NCBI GenBank assembly: GCA_037200385.1
Contig: JBBCGL010000001.1
Span: 682,001 to 746,000, forward strand
Direction: 5' to 3'
DNA: 64,000 nucleotides
Source: Rhizomicrobium sp.
Lineage (GTDB): Bacteria; Pseudomonadota; Alphaproteobacteria; Micropepsales; Micropepsaceae
Shown one piece after another: positions 46,818 to 55,565 of this stretch (positions within the stretch are counted from its first letter, which is position 1; each line of letters begins with the position of its first letter). Under the pieces are notes generated by a model, which was not told the origin of the DNA, ran no database searches, and saw nothing but the letters and a program-made list of their open reading frames with translations. The position numbers and the translations under genes are program-made.

Positions 46818-46845
46818 TTTCGCCGCCCCTCCGGGGAGGTGAAAT
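46817..46845. terminator. Imperfect palindrome at the aroB stop codon
   Basis: ATTTC and GAAAT ends plus CCCC and GGGG inner arms give an imperfect 13-pair stem with a 3-base loop that starts at the last base of the aroB stop codon. It may terminate aroKB transcription. Its CCGCCCC-GGGGAGGTGA word is shared with 54493-54515, so it is a repeat-family member. Confidence 0.5.
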
Positions 46846-46907
46846 CGCGCCGCTGGTACCCTGCCCCGTCGAATGACATTCTTGTCATCCAAATCCGCGA
46901 GTGTCCC

Positions 46908-48224
46908 ATGAATACCGTCCTGCTCCTCTCCTTTGCGCCGATCGTGCTGCTGCTGCTGCTCGGCGCCTTCTTCGCCGGTTCGGAGACCGCGCTCACCGCG
47001 GTGTCGCGCGGGCGGATGCACCAGCTCGAGAAGGAAGGAAGCCGGGCGGCGCGCGACGTGAATGCGCTGATGGGCGACCGCGAGCGCATGGTCGGCGCCC
47101 TGCTGCTGGGCAACACCTTCGTCAACATCCTCGCCTCGTCGCTGGCGACCACCGTGCTCGAGCACAGTTTCGGGCCCCGCGCGGTGTATGTCGCGACGGC
47201 CGTGATGACGGTGCTGATCCTGTTCTTCGTCGAGGTCCTGCCGAAGACGCTGGCAATCGCGCGCACCGACCGCTTCGCCCTCACCGTGGCGACGCCGGTC
47301 AAGCTGGTGGTCGGCATCCTGGCGCCGGCCGTCAACGCGGTGCAGTTCCTGGTGTGGCGCGTGCTCGGCATCTTCGGCGTGCGCGAGCAGGAGGAGTCCG
47401 ACGTCGAGGCGCATGAGGAGATCCGCGGCACGGTCGACCTGCACCACAAGGAAGGCTCGGTGGAGCGCGAGCACCGCGACATGATCGGCGGCATCCTGGA
47501 CCTGCGCGAGCTCAGCGTCGGCGACGTGATGATCCACCGCAAGAACATGGTGACGGTCGATGCGGCCCAGCCGCCGCAGGAGATCCTGGACACGATCCTC
47601 GAATCCAACCACACGCGCGTGCCGCTATGGCGGGAGCAGCCCGAGAACATCATCGGCGTGGTCCATACCAAGGACATCGTGCGCGCGGTGATCGCCCATG
47701 GCGGCTCGGCCAATGCCGTCGACATCGCGGCGCTCGCCACTCCGCCCTGGTTCGTGCCCGACACCACGACGCTGGAGGAGCAGCTGGCGGCGTTCCGCGA
47801 CCAGCGCACCCATTTTGCGCTGGTGGTCGACGAGTATGGCGCGTTGCAGGGCCTGATCACCCTGGAAGACATCCTCGACGAGATCTTCGGCGACATCCCC
47901 GACGAGCATGAAGAGGAAGAGCGCCCCGACGTGCGCCGGCGCCCCGACGGCTCCTTCCTGATCGACGGCACGGTGCCGGTGCGCGAACTCAACCGGGCGC
48001 TGGACTGGAACCTGCCGGACGAGGAGGCGACGACCATCGCGGGGCTCGTCATCCATGAGGCGCGGACGATTCCGGAGCAAGGCCAGCGCTTCGCCTTCTT
48101 CGGCTACCAGTTCGAGATCCTGCGGCGGCAGCGCAACCAGATCACGGCGCTGCGGGTGATCCCGCCGGCGCCGGGCAGCGGCGTCAATGCTCCTGCCAAA
48201 CCTCCGCAGGCGTCAGCGTCGTGA
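46908..48224 (+). CDS. CNNM/DUF21-CBS transporter-like protein (CorC/HlyC group)
   Basis: Membrane protein of 438 residues with an N-terminal DUF21 domain (four membrane segments within about 5-160, containing FFAGSETALTAVSRGRM and LLGNTFVNILASSLATTV). A pair of CBS domains (about 210-325) and a C-terminal CorC/HlyC domain (about 345-425) follow. Family members take part in Mg/Co efflux or resistance. The start is ATG 46908; a frame from 46839 lies over the palindrome region. Its 3' end overlaps bolA tail to tail by 41 bases. Confidence 0.9.
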   Translation: MNTVLLLSFAPIVLLLLLGAFFAGSETALTAVSRGRMHQLEKEGSRAARDVNALMGDRERMVGALLLGNTFVNILASSLATTVLEHSFGPRAVYVATAVMTVLILFFVEVLPKTLAIARTDRFALTVATPVKLVVGILAPAVNAVQFLVWRVLGIFGVREQEESDVEAHEEIRGTVDLHHKEGSVEREHRDMIGGILDLRELSVGDVMIHRKNMVTVDAAQPPQEILDTILESNHTRVPLWREQPENIIGVVHTKDIVRAVIAHGGSANAVDIAALATPPWFVPDTTTLEEQLAAFRDQRTHFALVVDEYGALQGLITLEDILDEIFGDIPDEHEEEERPDVRRRPDGSFLIDGTVPVRELNRALDWNLPDEEATTIAGLVIHEARTIPEQGQRFAFFGYQFEILRRQRNQITALRVIPPAPGSGVNAPAKPPQASAS

Positions 48225-48462
48225 GTGCCAGGGCGTGGATCTTGTCGGGTTTGAGTTCCTCCGCCAGGGCGGCATAGACCCGGCGCTGGCGCTCGACGCG
48301 GCCAAGGCCCGCGAAAGCCTCCGACACCAGGCGCACGCTGTAGTGAGTCTCGCCGCCGGCGCGCGCGCCGGAATGGCCGGCGTGCTTGCCGCTGTCGTCC
48401 TCGATCGAGAGTTCCGTCGGCGCGAAGGCAGCGGTCAGCTTTTCGCGGATCGTGTCGGCCAT
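48184..48462 (-). CDS. bolA: BolA family protein
   Basis: A 92-residue BolA-like protein that pairs with monothiol glutaredoxins in Fe-S handling and affects stress morphology. It has ELSIEDDSGKHAGHSG, with the conserved His residues, HYSVRLVSEAFAGLGRVERQ and a C-terminal helix. The start is ATG 48460-48462 (MADTIREKL); ATG at 48468 would add two residues. bolA next to the J-domain gene and cobST is the conserved alphaproteobacterial order. Confidence 0.92.
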   Translation of the reverse strand: MADTIREKLTAAFAPTELSIEDDSGKHAGHSGARAGGETHYSVRLVSEAFAGLGRVERQRRVYAALAEELKPDKIHALALTTLTPAEVWQEH

Positions 48463-48551
48463 CGTCATGCGATAGCGTGTCATCCGACCGGCGACGTAAG
48501 TCAAGCAATAGGTTTTCTTGTTTTTTCACCTTCACGCCCCATAATTCCCCC

Positions 48552-49163
48552 ATGGCAGCCAAACAGAGCGCACGATTCAAATCCGACATCCGGATCAAGC
48601 CGGACGGCGCGCGCGCGCAGCCTGCGAAGGCGGCGGTGCGGCCGTGCGATCGCGCCGGCTGCAAGGAAGAGGGCGCCTTCAAAGTGACCCGTTCGCGCGA
48701 CCAGCTGGGCGAGTATATCTGGCTCTGTCTCGGACACGCCCGCGAGCATAACGAGTCGTGGGACTACTTCGCCGGCATGGACGAAAAAGCCATCGAATCC
48801 TTCCGCAACGACGCTCTCACCGGGCATCGCCCGACTTGGCCGCTCGGCAAGCGCGCGGCACGTATGCAGAATCCGTTTGGCGGCGGGTTCGGGGTCGAGG
48901 ACGGTCACGGAACATTCGAGAAAGACACCGAAACCACGCCGCATGTCCGCCGCCCGGAGCGCACATTGACGCGGCTCCAGACCCAGGCGCTGGATACGCT
49001 GCAGCTCGAGGCCGGCGCCACCTTGATAGAGATCAAGGCGCGGTATAAGGAACTTGTGAAGCGGTTTCATCCCGACGCGAACGGCGGCGATCGGGGCGCC
49101 GAGGAGCGTCTGAAGCAGGTTATCAAGGCCTATGGCGTGCTACGCGCCTCCGGGCTGACCTAA
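48552..49163 (+). CDS. DnaJ-like J-domain protein
   Basis: A 203-residue protein with a C-terminal J domain (about 145-203). The HPD motif lies in KELVKRFHPDANGGDRGAEE. The N-terminal part contains CDRAGCKEEGAFK and LCLGHAREHNESWDYF, a possible Cys/His metal site, and WPLGKR. Proteins of this layout are encoded next to cobS in alphaproteobacteria; the client is unknown, and cobaltochelatase assembly is a guess from position. The start is ATG 48552. It is divergent from bolA. Confidence 0.9.
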   Translation: MAAKQSARFKSDIRIKPDGARAQPAKAAVRPCDRAGCKEEGAFKVTRSRDQLGEYIWLCLGHAREHNESWDYFAGMDEKAIESFRNDALTGHRPTWPLGKRAARMQNPFGGGFGVEDGHGTFEKDTETTPHVRRPERTLTRLQTQALDTLQLEAGATLIEIKARYKELVKRFHPDANGGDRGAEERLKQVIKAYGVLRASGLT

Positions 49164-49238
49164 GCAAGGGCTCCTGACGCCCTTCCCTCATCCGGCGGTC
49201 ATCTTCCGCAAAGAGTTTTAAGGGCCGGATGCAAAATC

Positions 49239-50234
49239 ATGAGTGAGCAGCAGCAGGACCTCGACGCTACGATGACGCCCGACGTCGACGTCGACGCCAA
49301 GGCGCTTTTCGGCATCGACACCAAGATGAAGGTCAAGGGCTTCAAGACCCGCACGACCTGGGTGCCCGATCACGATCCGGCCTATCGCTTCGACCGCGAG
49401 ACGACGCTGGCGATCCTCGCGGGCTTCGCCTTCAACCGCCGCGTGATGATCCAGGGCTATCACGGCACCGGCAAGTCGACCCATGTCGAGCAGGTCGCCT
49501 CGCGCCTCAACTGGCCGGTCGTGCGCATCAACCTCGACAGCCATATCAGCCGCATCGACCTGATCGGCAAGGACGCCATCGTCCTCAAGGACGGCAAGCA
49601 GATCACCGAGTTCCGCGAGGGCCTGCTGCCCTGGTGCCTGCAGCATCCCGTCGCGCTGACGTTCGACGAATACGACGCGGGCCGCCCCGACGTGATGTTC
49701 GTGATCCAGCGCGTGCTGGAGACCGCCGGCAAGCTCACCCTGCTCGACCAGAACAAGGTGATCCGTCCGCACAGCGCGTTCCGCCTGTTCTCGACCACCA
49801 ACACGATCGGCCTGGGCGACACGACGGGCCTCTATCATGGCACGCAGCAGATCAACCAGGGCCAGATGGACCGCTGGAGCATCGTCACCACGCTGAACTA
49901 TCTCAGCCACGACGCCGAGCAGGAGATCGTGCTTGCCAAGGTGCCGTCCTATGCGGTGACGCCGGAGAAGAAGAAGCAGATCGCCGCGATGGTCCGCGTC
50001 GCCGACATGACGCGCAACGCCTTCATCAACGGCGACCTCTCCACCGTCATGAGCCCGCGCACCGTGATCACCTGGGCCGAGAACGCCGAGATCTTCCAGG
50101 ACGTCGGCTTCGCCTTCCGGCTCACCTTCCTCAACAAGTGCGACGAGCTCGAGCGCGCCTCGGTGGCCGAGTTCTACCAGCGCTGCTTCGGCGAAGATCT
50201 GCCGGAGAGCGCCGCCAAGGTGCTGGTGACATGA
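49239..50234 (+). CDS. cobS: Cobaltochelatase subunit CobS
   Basis: AAA+ subunit of the aerobic cobaltochelatase that inserts cobalt into hydrogenobyrinate a,c-diamide in B12 synthesis. The 331-residue protein shows Walker [15 protein letters not shown] near residue 72, Walker [15 protein letters not shown] near 145, sensor [14 protein letters not shown] near 185, and the family ending RCFGEDLPE. It works with CobT and CobN, which is not in the window. cobT follows after 101 bases occupied by a palindromic repeat. Confidence 0.95.
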   Translation: MSEQQQDLDATMTPDVDVDAKALFGIDTKMKVKGFKTRTTWVPDHDPAYRFDRETTLAILAGFAFNRRVMIQGYHGTGKSTHVEQVASRLNWPVVRINLDSHISRIDLIGKDAIVLKDGKQITEFREGLLPWCLQHPVALTFDEYDAGRPDVMFVIQRVLETAGKLTLLDQNKVIRPHSAFRLFSTTNTIGLGDTTGLYHGTQQINQGQMDRWSIVTTLNYLSHDAEQEIVLAKVPSYAVTPEKKKQIAAMVRVADMTRNAFINGDLSTVMSPRTVITWAENAEIFQDVGFAFRLTFLNKCDELERASVAEFYQRCFGEDLPESAAKVLVT

Positions 50235-50244
50235 CCGTGACGCA

Positions 50245-50317
50245 GCGAATAGCGAATAGCGAATGGCGAGTAGGGGACGCAGCGTCCCTATTCGCTACTC
50301 GCCATTCGCTATTCGCG
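50245..50317. repeat. Long palindromic repeat inserted between cobS and cobT
   Basis: The left arm (50252-50280) contains GCGAATAGCGAATGGCGAG and the right arm (50282-50316) contains CTCGCCATTCGCTATTCGC. The pairing runs 22 bp, then another 7 bp (GGGACGC with GCGTCCC) after a 6-base bulge. A further GCGAATA precedes the left arm. The repeat fills most of the cobS-cobT gap and ends 19 bases before the cobT start, where no good Shine-Dalgarno sequence remains. Repeats built on GCGAATA/TATTCGC words are a known type of mobile palindrome in alphaproteobacteria. Confidence 0.8.
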
Positions 50318-50335
50318 CGAGCGTAGCGAGCAGCC

Positions 50336-52234
50336 ATGTCCAAGCCGGAAAATCCCTCGGAGCCTTTTAAGAGAGCCGTCGGTACCGCGGTGCGGGCGCT
50401 GTCGGGCGAGCCGGAGCTCGAGGTCACGTTCTCCGCAGAGCCGCCCACCTTGCGGGGCCTCAAGGCACGCCTGCCCCTGCCTTCGCGCAACCTGCCGCCG
50501 AACGAGGTCGCCATCGTGCGCGGCGCCGGCGACGCCTATGCGCTGCGCAAGGCGCATCACGAGGACAAGGTCCACGACCAGTTCCGCCCGCAATCGGCCG
50601 ACGCCGCCGCCGTGTTCGAGGCGGCCGAGCAGGCGCGGGTCGAAGCCATCGGTTCGCTCGCGATGAAGGGCGTTGCGCACAACCTCGCGGCCGGACTTGA
50701 GCAGCGTCTGGTGCAGCGCGGCCTTGCCAAGGCACGGGTCAAGGCGGATGCGAACATCGCCGACGTGCTCGGCTTGATGGTGCGCGAGAAGCTGACCGGC
50801 GAAGCGCCGCCGGAGTCCGTGAAATACGCGGTCGATCTGTGGCGACCCTTCATCGAAGAGCATGCCGGCAAGGACCTTGAGAAGCTCACCGGCACGCTGC
50901 GCAACCAGGCCTCTTTCGCCAAGCTGACGCGCACGATCCTGCGCGACCTCAAACTGTCGGACGAGTTCGATGCCGACGAGTCGTCGGACGATTCCGGCGA
51001 AGGCGAGAATGCCGAGAGCCAGGAGCAGGAGGGCGAGGAGCAGGATTCGGACACGCAATCGGAAACCTCCGAAGCCGACATGCAGGATTCCGAGGGCGAG
51101 GAAAGCGAAGACGCCTCTGCCGAGATGCGGGCCGAGCAGACCGACGAGATGTCGGACGCGGCCGAGCCGGAAGACGGCGCCAAGCCGCAGCGGCCCGAGC
51201 AGCCCTTCAGCCATTCGGACGAATGGGGCTACAAGGTCCATACGCTGCAGTTCGACGAGGAGGTCCACGCCGACGAGCTGTGCGACGCCGAGGAGCTGGG
51301 GCGGCTGCGCAACTTCCTCGACCAGCAGCTCCAGGCGATGTCGGGCGTCGTCTCGCGCCTCGCCAACAAGCTGCAGCGCCTCCTGATGGCGCAGCAGAAC
51401 CGCACCTGGGAGTTCGACATCGAGGAGGGCATGCTCGACACGTCGCGCCTGCCCCGCATCATCATCGATCCGATGTACCCGCTCTCCTTCAAGCGCGAGA
51501 AGGACATGACCTTCCGCGACACGGTGGTGACCTTGCTTCTGGACAATTCCGGATCCATGCGCGGCCGCCCGATCATGGTCGCGGCGATGTGCGCCGACAT
51601 CCTGGCGCGCACGCTGGAGCGTTGCGCGGTCAAGACGGAGATCCTGGGCTTCACCACGCGCGCGTGGAAGGGCGGGCAGTCCCGCGAGAAATGGATCGCC
51701 GACGGCAAGCCGCCGCATCCCGGCCGCCTCAACGACTTGCGCCACATCGTCTACAAGGCGGCCGACGAGCCTTGGCGCCGCGCCCGCAAGAATCTCGGCC
51801 TGATGATGCGCGAGGGCCTGCTCAAGGAGAATATCGACGGCGAGGCGCTGATGTGGGCGCACAACCGCATCGTACACCGCCCGGAGCAGCGCAAGATCCT
51901 CATGGTGATCAGCGACGGCGCGCCGGTCGACGATTCGACGCTGTCGGTCAACGCGGGCAACTATCTCGAGCGCCACCTGCGCCGGGTGATCGAGGAGATC
52001 GAGGAGAAATCCGACGTCGAGCTCACCGCCATCGGCATCGGCCACGACGTGACGCGCTATTACCGCAAGGCGGTGACCATCGTCGACGCTGAGCAGCTCG
52101 GTGGCGCGATGACCGAGCAGCTCATCGGCCTGTTCCACGAAGAGAAAGGCCATGAGGGCCATATGCGCGCGCCCAAGCGCATCGCCGGCGCCAAGCACGC
52201 GGGCCACGCGGCGCGGCGTGTTGGGGCGCGGTGA
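50336..52234 (+). CDS. cobT: Cobaltochelatase subunit CobT
   Basis: Partner of CobS in the aerobic cobaltochelatase, 632 residues. An N-terminal helical domain (about 1-210) is followed by a long Glu/Asp/Ser-rich acidic segment (about 215-285). The C-terminal von Willebrand A domain has the MIDAS motif [14 protein letters not shown] near residue 400 and the later [12 protein letters not shown]. Length and domain order match Pseudomonas and Rhizobium CobT. It converges with the GNAT gene with no gap between the stops. Confidence 0.95.
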   Translation: MSKPENPSEPFKRAVGTAVRALSGEPELEVTFSAEPPTLRGLKARLPLPSRNLPPNEVAIVRGAGDAYALRKAHHEDKVHDQFRPQSADAAAVFEAAEQARVEAIGSLAMKGVAHNLAAGLEQRLVQRGLAKARVKADANIADVLGLMVREKLTGEAPPESVKYAVDLWRPFIEEHAGKDLEKLTGTLRNQASFAKLTRTILRDLKLSDEFDADESSDDSGEGENAESQEQEGEEQDSDTQSETSEADMQDSEGEESEDASAEMRAEQTDEMSDAAEPEDGAKPQRPEQPFSHSDEWGYKVHTLQFDEEVHADELCDAEELGRLRNFLDQQLQAMSGVVSRLANKLQRLLMAQQNRTWEFDIEEGMLDTSRLPRIIIDPMYPLSFKREKDMTFRDTVVTLLLDNSGSMRGRPIMVAAMCADILARTLERCAVKTEILGFTTRAWKGGQSREKWIADGKPPHPGRLNDLRHIVYKAADEPWRRARKNLGLMMREGLLKENIDGEALMWAHNRIVHRPEQRKILMVISDGAPVDDSTLSVNAGNYLERHLRRVIEEIEEKSDVELTAIGIGHDVTRYYRKAVTIVDAEQLGGAMTEQLIGLFHEEKGHEGHMRAPKRIAGAKHAGHAARRVGAR

Positions 52235-52798
52235 TCACCGGCCCTGCTGTTCTGCTATTCTTTCTGCATCCAGCAGTGTCATGACCGGAAGGACCATGAG
52301 CGGGTGCTGCATTCCCGGCCGATCTCGAACACCGAAATTGAGCTTTTTGTAGAAAGCTGTGGTGCGCGCATTTAGCGAGTTCAATGCCACGCCATAGATG
52401 GCGACACTCCTGACGACATTCGCGCAGCGCCGAAGGGCCGCGACCATCAACAGGGTGCCCAATTTCTGCTGTTGATGCGCGATCGAAACGCCGATGAAGT
52501 CGACGTAGATGAAGGGGATGTAGCCATCGCGGGTGAATTGATCCGCAGCGCCGCCACCGAATCCTTTTGCCGAGATGCCCGTCATCGAAAGCGAGTAGAA
52601 GCCCAATGCGCCGACTGCGCCATCCTCTATCGCGCAAAAAGTCCGCGCGCGATATGACTTCTCGCGGTCCCAGCACGTGGCAGCCCAATCGTCGACCGAA
52701 TTTTCGCCGCAGTGAAAGCCACGCAGCGCTTCGTGGTTCGGGATCGGAACGATTCTAATTCGATCCAGGTCCAGAGCTAGCTGCTGGGCAGTCGTCAT
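52235..52798 (-). CDS. GNAT N-acetyltransferase, toxin-like
   Basis: A 187-residue acetyltransferase. Its N-terminal motif ALRGFHCGENSVDDWAA resembles the F-x-CG-x3-LD-x-W signature of TacT/AtaT-type toxins that acetylate aminoacyl-tRNA. The core shows YVDFIGVSIAHQQQKLGTLL, with the acetyl-CoA loop in the usual place but reading QQQKLGT, and ends with AFYKKLNFGV. The start overlaps the stop region of the small upstream gene by 44 bases. The gene is less GC-rich than cobT and rpmB nearby. Toxin function is inferred from motif and layout; a housekeeping acetyltransferase is the alternative. Confidence 0.8.
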   Translation of the reverse strand: MTTAQQLALDLDRIRIVPIPNHEALRGFHCGENSVDDWAATCWDREKSYRARTFCAIEDGAVGALGFYSLSMTGISAKGFGGGAADQFTRDGYIPFIYVDFIGVSIAHQQQKLGTLLMVAALRRCANVVRSVAIYGVALNSLNARTTAFYKKLNFGVRDRPGMQHPLMVLPVMTLLDAERIAEQQGR

Positions 52799-52976
52799 GA
52801 ATATTCTTCAAATAAAATAGATAGGCGTTGCGGAGCTCGGGGGAAACGCCTCCTGTATCTTTGTAGACCTTCTGGACAAACTCATAGGCCTCCCGCTCGC
52901 TGTCGAACGCAGATTTCTTCTTTTGATCTCGTCCCTGCATCCAGCGCAGGAAATCCTGCAGAGATGGAATGGCCAT
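52755..52976 (-). CDS. Small protein upstream of and overlapping the GNAT gene; possible antitoxin
   Basis: A 73-residue protein, MAIPSLQDFLRWMQGRDQKK, then a lysine-rich turn, DSEREAYEFVQKVYKDTGG and a helical YLFYLKNIHDD ending. The composition is mixed-charge and probably all-helical. It shows no ribbon-helix-helix (DUF1778) sequence of the known TacA-type antitoxins. The start is ATG 52974-52976; an in-frame ATG at 53078 is too far upstream. The order small gene, 44-base overlap, GNAT gene is what toxin-antitoxin operons show. No family recognised. Confidence 0.65.
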   Translation of the reverse strand: MAIPSLQDFLRWMQGRDQKKKSAFDSEREAYEFVQKVYKDTGGVSPELRNAYLFYLKNIHDDCPAASSGPGSN

Positions 52977-53072
52977 CGGTGTCGTCCTAGCTGCGTTCCC
53001 ACGCCGTGTCATGGAAACGCATGTAATCACGATTCCGGTGGTGTATGCGTGCGAAGAAACTTTATCACCTCT

Positions 53073-53126
53073 CGACATTTTGTCGCGAAAGGGAACGAAT
53101 CGCTATTTCGACATTGGGGGTCGAAA
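53073..53126. promoter_or_regulatory. Two inverted repeats upstream of the GNAT pair
   Basis: CGACA-TTT-TGTCG (53073-53085) and TTTCGAC-ATTGGGG-GTCGAAA (53106-53126) lie between the VUT-family stop and the small gene. Both contain the word TCGAC or GTCGA. They may be operators for autoregulation of the GNAT pair; the second could also end the VUT transcript. Inferred from symmetry and place. Confidence 0.35.
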
Positions 53127-53133
53127 AGGCCGT

Positions 53134-53733
53134 CTAATACCCGCCGAACCCTGGCAGCGGCTGCACCAGACGGCGGAGCAGCCAGTAGGGAATGAGGGTG
53201 AGCACCGCACCGCCGACCAGCAGGCCGGCATGGATCGCCATATGCGCGAACCAGGGCGTCGGCGTGCCGACGTAAGCGGCGGCGTAGAAGATCGGCGCGA
53301 AGATCAGCGCGGCGACGATCGAGCCGGTCAGCGGCGCGGTCCACCAGCGCGGCCCACGGGCCCCGTCGAAGGCGACGATGGCCAGGAAGCCCGCCACGAA
53401 GAACGCACCGCCGAACGACGCGACCATGCGGATGCTGGGAAATGCCGCGTCCGGCAGAAGCAGCGCCAAGACCTTTCCGCCGAACAGGATCGCCGCGCCC
53501 AGCGCCGCGAAGGACAAGACGATCTGGGCGAAGGCATAGGATGGGCCGTAGCGGCGATTGGTGAGGTGCACCGCCAGGAAGGCGAGCGGAACCAGGAGAT
53601 GGCTGACCGTCAGCCATCGCGCCGGGCCGTCGGCGAAGTAAGGCAATATGGTATCCATATAGAGGTACAGCGCGGCCAGCGCGGCGCAGAGTGCCAGAAC
53701 GGGAATGACCGTTCGCAGCACGGCGCGGAACAT
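53134..53733 (-). CDS. VUT-family membrane protein (queuosine-precursor-transporter-like)
   Basis: A 199-residue membrane protein with six hydrophobic segments (about 9-27, 37-54, 64-85, 97-117, 131-152, 165-190). The motif LTNRRYGPSYAF near residue 55 and the later RWWTAPLTGSIVAALIFAPIF match the YhhQ/VUT (DUF165) family, which imports queuosine precursors such as preQ0. The start is ATG 53731-53733; the frame runs upstream to 53898, but that part is hydrophilic and Arg-rich and lacks a membrane start. Confidence 0.72.
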   Translation of the reverse strand: MFRAVLRTVIPVLALCAALAALYLYMDTILPYFADGPARWLTVSHLLVPLAFLAVHLTNRRYGPSYAFAQIVLSFAALGAAILFGGKVLALLLPDAAFPSIRMVASFGGAFFVAGFLAIVAFDGARGPRWWTAPLTGSIVAALIFAPIFYAAAYVGTPTPWFAHMAIHAGLLVGGAVLTLIPYWLLRRLVQPLPGFGGY

Positions 53734-54092
53734 CCGGCCGATTCGGCCGCCGATGCTCGTTTTCTGGCCATAGCCCTGGCTGTGCCATGCCGCGTCGGTC
53801 GCACCGCGCAAACGGTACGGACCGTCGTTGATGCCCACTGCCACCCGAGTCGGCGCGTCGGAACGCGCCGAAACTGAACCCGATTCAAATGCCCGCACGA
53901 CACCCCTACCCGTGTCGGCCGCTTATCCACAGGCCTGACACATTTTGAGACACTAGGGCAAAGTCGTTGCAGGAGCCATGCCCGGTCGCGGGCGAAACAA
54001 GGTAAATTTTCAAGGAACTTACGCGCAGCTTTTAAGACAGACTGTGAGCCTGTCCACTGCGTCGGATTTGCCTTGGAGGAGGCGTAGAGGCC
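53734..54092. other. Intergenic region between the VUT-family gene and rpmB, with one DnaA-box sequence
   Basis: No convincing gene is seen in this 359-bp stretch. It contains an exact DnaA-box consensus TTATCCACA (53923-53931) and a pyrimidine-rich tract, and ends with GGAGGAGG (about 54076-54083) on the plus strand, opposite the rpmB 3' end. A frame here extends the VUT gene N-terminally but looks non-coding. The single DnaA box is not evidence for an origin. Confidence 0.4.
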
Positions 54093-54386
54093 TTAGGCGG
54101 CCTTGGCGGCGGTCTTCTTGGCGATGGCGCGCTTCAGGCGCAGGGCCTTGGGCGACAGCACGTCTTCCTTGGCCTTGAGCAGGAACGGGTCCAGGCCGCC
54201 ATTCTTGTCGACCGTGCGCAGGGCATTCATGCTGATCTTCAGGACATAGGAATTGCCGAGAACCTCGCTGGCCAGCGAGACATGCTGCAGATTCGGGCGG
54301 TAGATCCGCTTGGTCTTGTTGTTGGCGTGGCTGACATTGTTGCCAACCAAGGTGCCTTTTCCGGTCAGTTCGCAGCGGCGTGCCAT
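54093..54386 (-). CDS. rpmB: 50S ribosomal protein L28
   Basis: Ribosomal protein of 97 residues starting [20 protein letters not shown] (ATG 54384-54386), with the conserved [13 protein letters not shown] and a Lys/Ala-rich tail typical of alphaproteobacterial L28. A frame from 54443 adds a non-homologous leader. The neighbours meaB and DUF3108 upstream and cobT in the other direction are the usual ones. Confidence 0.97.
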   Translation of the reverse strand: MARRCELTGKGTLVGNNVSHANNKTKRIYRPNLQHVSLASEVLGNSYVLKISMNALRTVDKNGGLDPFLLKAKEDVLSPKALRLKRAIAKKTAAKAA

Positions 54387-54490
54387 AGGCTTTCTCATGT
54401 CCAAAAGAGGCGCCCTCATAAGGAAAGGGCGCGGGAGCGTCAAGGCGGTAGACGAAGCCGGCAGGATAATTATACGGCGATCCGCTGTAA

Positions 54491-55498
54491 TTACCCGCCC
54501 CTTTTATGGGGAGGTGATTGGCGGCGGAACGCCTCGATCAGCGCCCGCGCCGCGGTGTAGGGCAATGCCTGCCCTTTCGTAACCTCCGCCTCCAGCGCGG
54601 CCACCTGGCCCGCCAAGCGCGCATCCGACATGAGCGTCTCGCTCAGCACGGCTTGGACCTCGGTCCAGAACCAGCGCCGCGACTGGGCGGCGCGCAACTG
54701 CGTCAGGCGGCCGTCGGCCAGAAGCGTTCCGTGGATCGCCGCGATCTCGTCCCACGTCTCCGCGATGCCCGCGCCTTCGATGGCGGAAACCTTCAGCACC
54801 TTGGGATAGAGCCCGACATGCCGCGGACGCATCAGATGCAGCGCGGCATGATAGTCTGCGGCCGCGCGATTGGCGGCCGCGCGCAGATCGCCATCGGCCT
54901 TGGTCACGATCAACAGATCGGCGAGTTCCATAACGCCGCGCTTGATGCCTTGCAGGTCGTCGCCGCCGCCCGGCGCGGCCAGGAGGACGAAAAGATCGGT
55001 CATGTCGGCGACTGCGGTCTCCGACTGGCCGACGCCGACCGTTTCCACCAGCACGACATCGAAGCCGGCCGCCTCGGCGAGCAGCATGGACTCGCGCGTG
55101 CGCCGCGCGACGCCGCCCAGCGTCGTGCCCGCCGGCGAGGGCCGGATATAGGCGAACGGGTCGCGCGCCAGCTTCTCCATCCGTGTCTTGTCGCCCAGGA
55201 TGGAACCGCCCGAGCGCCGCGACGAGGGATCGATCGCGAACACCGCGACGCGCTTGCCCCGTGCCGTCAGGTGGCCGCCGAACGCCTCGATGAAGGTGGA
55301 CTTGCCCGCGCCCGGCGCGCCGGAGATGCCGACCCGCACCGCGCCGCCGGTCCGCGGCAGCAGCCACGTGAGAAGCGCCTCGGCGTCGCGCTGGTCGTCG
55401 GCCCTGGTGGATTCCACCAGCGTGATGGCGCGCGCCAGGGCCCGGCGGTCGCCGGACACGAGCCCGTTAACCGCAACGGAATCAAACGCCTCGGCCAT
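54491..55498 (-). CDS. meaB: Methylmalonyl-CoA mutase G-protein chaperone MeaB
   Basis: GTPase that loads and protects adenosylcobalamin on methylmalonyl-CoA mutase. The start is ATG 55496-55498; 335 residues. It carries Walker [15 protein letters not shown] near residue 60, [36 protein letters not shown] near 145 and the G4-like IVTKADGD near 200. The mutase gene (57386-59539) lies 2 kb away on the same strand. The last codons (PHKRGG then stop) fall in a palindromic repeat at 54493-54515. Confidence 0.94.
   Translation of the reverse strand: MAEAFDSVAVNGLVSGDRRALARAITLVESTRADDQRDAEALLTWLLPRTGGAVRVGISGAPGAGKSTFIEAFGGHLTARGKRVAVFAIDPSSRRSGGSILGDKTRMEKLARDPFAYIRPSPAGTTLGGVARRTRESMLLAEAAGFDVVLVETVGVGQSETAVADMTDLFVLLAAPGGGDDLQGIKRGVMELADLLIVTKADGDLRAAANRAAADYHAALHLMRPRHVGLYPKVLKVSAIEGAGIAETWDEIAAIHGTLLADGRLTQLRAAQSRRWFWTEVQAVLSETLMSDARLAGQVAALEAEVTKGQALPYTAARALIEAFRRQSPPHKRGG
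54493..54515. repeat. Palindromic repeat covering the meaB stop codon
   Basis: CCGCCCC and GGGGAGG arms around TTTTAT form a hairpin whose plus-strand sequence, CCGCCCC-n-GGGGAGGTGA, matches the aroB-end repeat at 46817-46845. It supplies the last few codons and the stop of meaB, and could also act in termination between meaB and rpmB. Confidence 0.55.
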
Positions 55499-55565
55499 AA
55501 TTGGACCATAGTGGTTTTGGAGCGTCCGCGCCGCTAGTTTGCGTCGACACCCGGAGACAGACCCG

